Part shown: in pieces, positions 61,162-64,000 of the stretch
Numbering within the stretch: position 1 is the stretch's first letter
Layout: every line of letters starts with the position of its first letter
Source: CAZZBM01 sp964652255
Lineage (GTDB): Bacteria; Bdellovibrionota; Bacteriovoracia; Bacteriovoracales; CAZZBM01
Length of the DNA: 64,000 bases
Direction of reading: 5' to 3'
Assembly (NCBI GenBank): GCA_964652255.1
Contig: CAZZBM010000001.1
Span: 681,961 to 745,960, forward strand
The notes under the pieces: generated by a model
Databases searched by the model: none
Seen by the model: the letters and a program-made list of their open reading frames with translations, nothing else
Told to the model about the DNA's origin: nothing
Translations under genes and position numbers: made by a program

Positions 61162-63456
61162 ATGATTTATTCATATCAATGGTTAAAAAAAATTATTAAT
61201 TTACCTGAAAGGATTGAAAATATAAAAGATTTTCAATCTTTAGTCAGTACAAGAATTGCTGAAGTGGAAGAAGTGATTTCAGTTAAAGATTATTTGTATG
61301 AAGTTGAAGTGGTGGAAATTCTTGCTTTTGAATCTCATCCACAAGCTGATCAATTAAGACTAGTGACTATTCAAACAAGAGAAGGACAAAAAACTTTAGT
61401 GTGTGGAGATTTAACTCTCAAACAACATGATTGTGTTCCTTATGCTAAAACTGGGGTGAGATTACCTGATTTTACTTTAGAGGCAAAAAAAATTAGAGGA
61501 ATTTTATCTGAAGGAATGCTTTGTTCAGCTAAAGAGTTAAGACTTCATGGTGATGAAGATGGGGTGATGAGATTAGATAAAAAATACTTTGGTCAAACAT
61601 TAAATCAAATTTTTTCTCATGAAATAGATTATTTGCTTCATATTGATAATAAATCTATTACTCATAGACCTGATTTATGGGGTCATTATGGTTTTGCTAG
61701 AGAATTAGCTTTAGTTTTTAATCTTGAATTTAAAGAAGAAAAAGTAGTTTTTGTTCAAGAAAAAAAATCTTCTTTAGTGAAAATTTCTGATAAGGATTGT
61801 TTAGCTTTTTACGGCATAAAAGTTGAAGGTGTTCGTAATGAAGAGAGTCCTTTGTGGTTAAAAAAAAGCTTAGAAAATTTAGGTCAAAAAAGTCATAACA
61901 ATCTTGTTGATTTATCTAATTATATTTTATTTCATTGGGGATTACCTATTCATTTCTTTGATCAAAAAGAGTTAAAATTTCCCTTAGAAGTGAGAAAGGC
62001 TCAAAGAGGTGAAACTATTGAGTTGATGGATGGTGAAGTTAAAACATTAGAAGGTTTTGAAACGATTTTAGTAGATGAAAAACCTTTGATTTTATCTGGT
62101 ATTAAAGGTGGTAAAAAAAGTTCAATTTCGGATGAAACAAAATCTTTATTTATTGAAGTGGCTAATTGGGATGCTTCTTCTATTAGAAAAACATCTTCTT
62201 ATCATCATCTTAGAACTGAAGCTTCTACAAGATTTGAAAAAGCTCAGGATTCAAGATGGGCTCATTATGTTCTTCAGGATTTAGAAAAAATTTTAAAAGA
62301 TTGGTTTCCAAAAGCTCATATTGAAGTTGTTTGTGCTTATGAAGAAAAAAAAGAAGATCTTTATCTTCCTTTTAAAAAAGAATTTTTTGAATCCAAATTA
62401 GGAATTAAAATTGAAGAAAAATTATTAAATCATATTTTTTCATCTTTAGGTTTTGAAGTTCAAAAGGACAGAGTTAAGGTTCCAAGTTTTCGTGCAACTA
62501 AAGATATTACTCACGAGATTGATCTTGTAGAAGAGTTTGCTAGGCATTATGGATATAATAATATTACAAGTTCTCCTTTAAAATCTATTTTAAAACCTGA
62601 AAAGTTTTCAGATCTTTATCTTTTAAAGAAACAAATACGTTCTTTTTTGGTTCATCATGCTCGTGCTTATGATATTTTAACACCAAGCTTTGTTTCCAAA
62701 GAAAGAGTTCAAGAATTGTCTCTTGAAAAGAGTGTAAAAACTTTAAATCCTGTTTCTAAAGAGGCTGAATTTTTAAGAGAAAATCTACTCGTCAGTCACC
62801 TAAAAGCCTTAGATCTTAATGCAAAGCAAGAAAATTTTTTTCAATTTTTTGAAATTGGTAAAGTGTACAATCAAGATAATGAGCAAGAGCATTTAGGATT
62901 CATGATGTTTCATGAAGAAGAAAAAACTTTTTTAACATCTTTATCTGTTTTAGAAAATCTGTTAACTTTTTTAAGAAAACCTTATATTTTAAAAGAAAAC
63001 AAAGAGGTGGATGATTATAAGCATCAAGAGGTAAAAATTCTTATTGCTGGGAAAGAAAAAGGTTCACTTTTTTCTTTAAAACCTTCTTTTTTAAGAAAGA
63101 AAAAAATCAAAGGTTTTGCCACTTATTTAGAAATGAACTTAGAAGACTGGGTTGCTAGTAAGTTCATAAGCTTTAAGGCTTTTCCACACACTCCTCAAGT
63201 ACATTTTGATTTTACTCTTATTCAGAGAGATCAAGATCCTTCTATCGTTGAATTTTTGGAGAAGGAATTTAAAAAAGAGATTGAAAAAGTAAGATTATTG
63301 ATCAAATACCCTTTAGCTGAAGAAAAATATGCTGTAACTTTAAGAGTTTTTTTTAAAAATGAAGGAAAAACTTATACAAGTGAAGAAATTAAAAGTCTTG
63401 AAAATCGTTTACTAGAAGCTTGTTCCAAGAATCTTTTTGAATTAAAAAAAAATTAA
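61162..63456 (+). CDS. pheT: Phenylalanyl-tRNA synthetase beta subunit
   Basis: A 764-residue subunit with the N-terminal tRNA-binding OB domain (ESHPQADQLRLVTI and SEGMLCSAKEL), the B3/B4 editing region, B5, the core and a C-terminal anticodon-binding ferredoxin fold. It forms a heterotetramer with PheS. A stand-alone relative of its first domain is encoded at 22013. Full length and intact. Confidence 0.96.
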   Translation: MIYSYQWLKKIINLPERIENIKDFQSLVSTRIAEVEEVISVKDYLYEVEVVEILAFESHPQADQLRLVTIQTREGQKTLVCGDLTLKQHDCVPYAKTGVRLPDFTLEAKKIRGILSEGMLCSAKELRLHGDEDGVMRLDKKYFGQTLNQIFSHEIDYLLHIDNKSITHRPDLWGHYGFARELALVFNLEFKEEKVVFVQEKKSSLVKISDKDCLAFYGIKVEGVRNEESPLWLKKSLENLGQKSHNNLVDLSNYILFHWGLPIHFFDQKELKFPLEVRKAQRGETIELMDGEVKTLEGFETILVDEKPLILSGIKGGKKSSISDETKSLFIEVANWDASSIRKTSSYHHLRTEASTRFEKAQDSRWAHYVLQDLEKILKDWFPKAHIEVVCAYEEKKEDLYLPFKKEFFESKLGIKIEEKLLNHIFSSLGFEVQKDRVKVPSFRATKDITHEIDLVEEFARHYGYNNITSSPLKSILKPEKFSDLYLLKKQIRSFLVHHARAYDILTPSFVSKERVQELSLEKSVKTLNPVSKEAEFLRENLLVSHLKALDLNAKQENFFQFFEIGKVYNQDNEQEHLGFMMFHEEEKTFLTSLSVLENLLTFLRKPYILKENKEVDDYKHQEVKILIAGKEKGSLFSLKPSFLRKKKIKGFATYLEMNLEDWVASKFISFKAFPHTPQVHFDFTLIQRDQDPSIVEFLEKEFKKEIEKVRLLIKYPLAEEKYAVTLRVFFKNEGKTYTSEEIKSLENRLLEACSKNLFELKKN

Positions 63457-63660
63457 TTTTTTTTTAAAAAACTTCTTGACGACTCTCATCACATCTCTTA
63501 TAAAGGGAAAACTTGATCGCAAGAACAAGTATTTGAAACAAGTAAAAAAGAGTTAGCACATAGCAATATGTGCCTAGAAAAAAGATAAGAACCTGTCTGT
63601 CAGTTTTTTGAGTAAAAAAACAACAAACAACAAAATGTAAATTTGAGTCAATTATATGAC
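63457..63660 (+). promoter_or_regulatory. rRNA operon promoter and leader
   Basis: TTGACG (63476-63481), a 17-bp spacer and TATAAA (63499-63504) form a near-consensus promoter, preceded by an A/T-run stretch that may act as an UP element. The leader up to the 16S start is about 155 bp. No clear boxA was identified. Confidence 0.75.
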
Positions 63661-64000
63661 AAACTTGAAGAGTTTGATCCTGGCTCAGAACGAACGCTGG
63701 CGGCACGCTTAATACATGCAAGTCGAACGGTAACAGCATTGAAGCAATTCAATGGCTGACGAGTGGCGCACGGGTGAGTAACACGTGGGTGACCTGTCCT
63801 TTGGTGGGGAATAACAAGGAGAAATCTTTGCTAATACCGCATAAGTCCATGAGTATTGAAAACTTATGGAGAAAGATTTATCGCCGATGGAGGGGCTTGC
63901 GGGGTATTAGCTAGTTGGTGAGGTAATGGCTCACCAAGGCTACGATACCTAACCGGTCTGAGAGGATGATCGGTCACACTGGGACTGAGACACGGCCCAG
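63661..64000 (+). rRNA. 16S ribosomal RNA, 5' part
   Basis: The first about 340 bases of 16S rRNA, starting near 63661. It includes the universal 8F region (AGAGTTTGATCCTGGCTCAG), GAACGCTGGCGGCACGC, ACGGGTGAGTAACACGTGG, and CTGGGACTGAGACACGGCCC at the end. The gene runs off the right edge. Opening and helix patterns look proteobacteria-like; the lineage needs a tree. Confidence 0.98.

Noticed and set aside
63464..63739. A 91-residue minus-strand open frame over the rRNA leader and 16S start
   Set aside because: It lies on the antisense of 16S rRNA and the rrn promoter; no homology and composition unlike real genes.
1..64000. CRISPR arrays, insertion sequences, prophage or integrative elements
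   Set aside because: No regularly spaced repeats, transposase, integrase or phage structural genes were seen on either strand.

Overview
This is a very AT-rich, gene-dense stretch of a bacterial chromosome from a Gram-negative organism with a reduced genome. Outer-membrane assembly genes (bamA, skp/ompH, lolC/E, lolD) show the Gram-negative envelope. A nucleotide (ATP/ADP) translocase beside a biotin importer points to an intracellular, energy-importing life. The start of a 16S rRNA gene lies at the right edge. Its 5' sequence, an EndA nuclease, a zinc-type PheS and stand-alone DnaA_N-like and VKOR-thioredoxin proteins made me think of a Bdellovibrionota/deltaproteobacterial relative that became an endosymbiont. 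That placement is an inference and needs a 16S or marker-gene tree. The standard genetic code is supported by the +1 frameshift in prfB, which uses UGA as a stop.

Layout. 1-7210 (-): fumC-metG-mutS followed by four tandem RDD-family membrane proteins. 7454-13862: a secreted protein with lytic-transglycosylase-like motifs, a UvrD/Rep helicase, an envelope protein of unknown function, a hydrolase and EndA. 13850-20092 (-): tRNA-Val, typA, lon, clpX, clpP. 20166-24674: a run of small, eroded regulatory or nucleic-acid-binding proteins (sigma-54-like, receiver-like, PheT-type tRNA-binding OB fold, HEAT-like, HflX, DnaA_N-like). 24657-27211: RluD-type pseudouridine synthase, VKOR-thioredoxin, TatD. 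27198-28968: a decayed patch with a frameshifted secreted protein, a truncated stomatin/SPFH protein and a frameshifted remnant. 28969-30713: a degenerate pgk, tpiA, secG and tRNA-Leu. 31029-38398: an unknown gene, ybeY, prfB, lolC/E, lolD, bamA, skp, fabZ. 38474-42528: rpsA, an RRM protein, the nucleotide translocase and bioY. 42494-47212 (-): DUF2130, SUV3-like helicase, thrS. 47355-52715: rimP-nusA-infB-rbfA-truB. 52705-59473: an isolated CpaF-type ATPase, a Fur-family regulator, a 651-residue Tat-type lipoprotein, rnhA, a membrane ferredoxin, plsC and an unknown membrane protein. 59528-64000: cmk, pheS, pheT and the 16S rRNA.

Functionally, the window keeps translation, proteolysis, disulfide formation and beta-barrel and lipoprotein sorting. 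Signal transduction and central carbon metabolism are eroding: pgk looks catalytically dead next to a TpiA whose active site is intact, and sigma-54 and receiver domains survive as fragments. The expected lpxD and lpxA are missing between skp and fabZ and after fabZ, which suggests altered or lost lipid A. Almost every convergent gene pair overlaps tail to tail, leaving no room for conventional intergenic terminators. No insertion sequences, phage genes or CRISPR arrays were seen.
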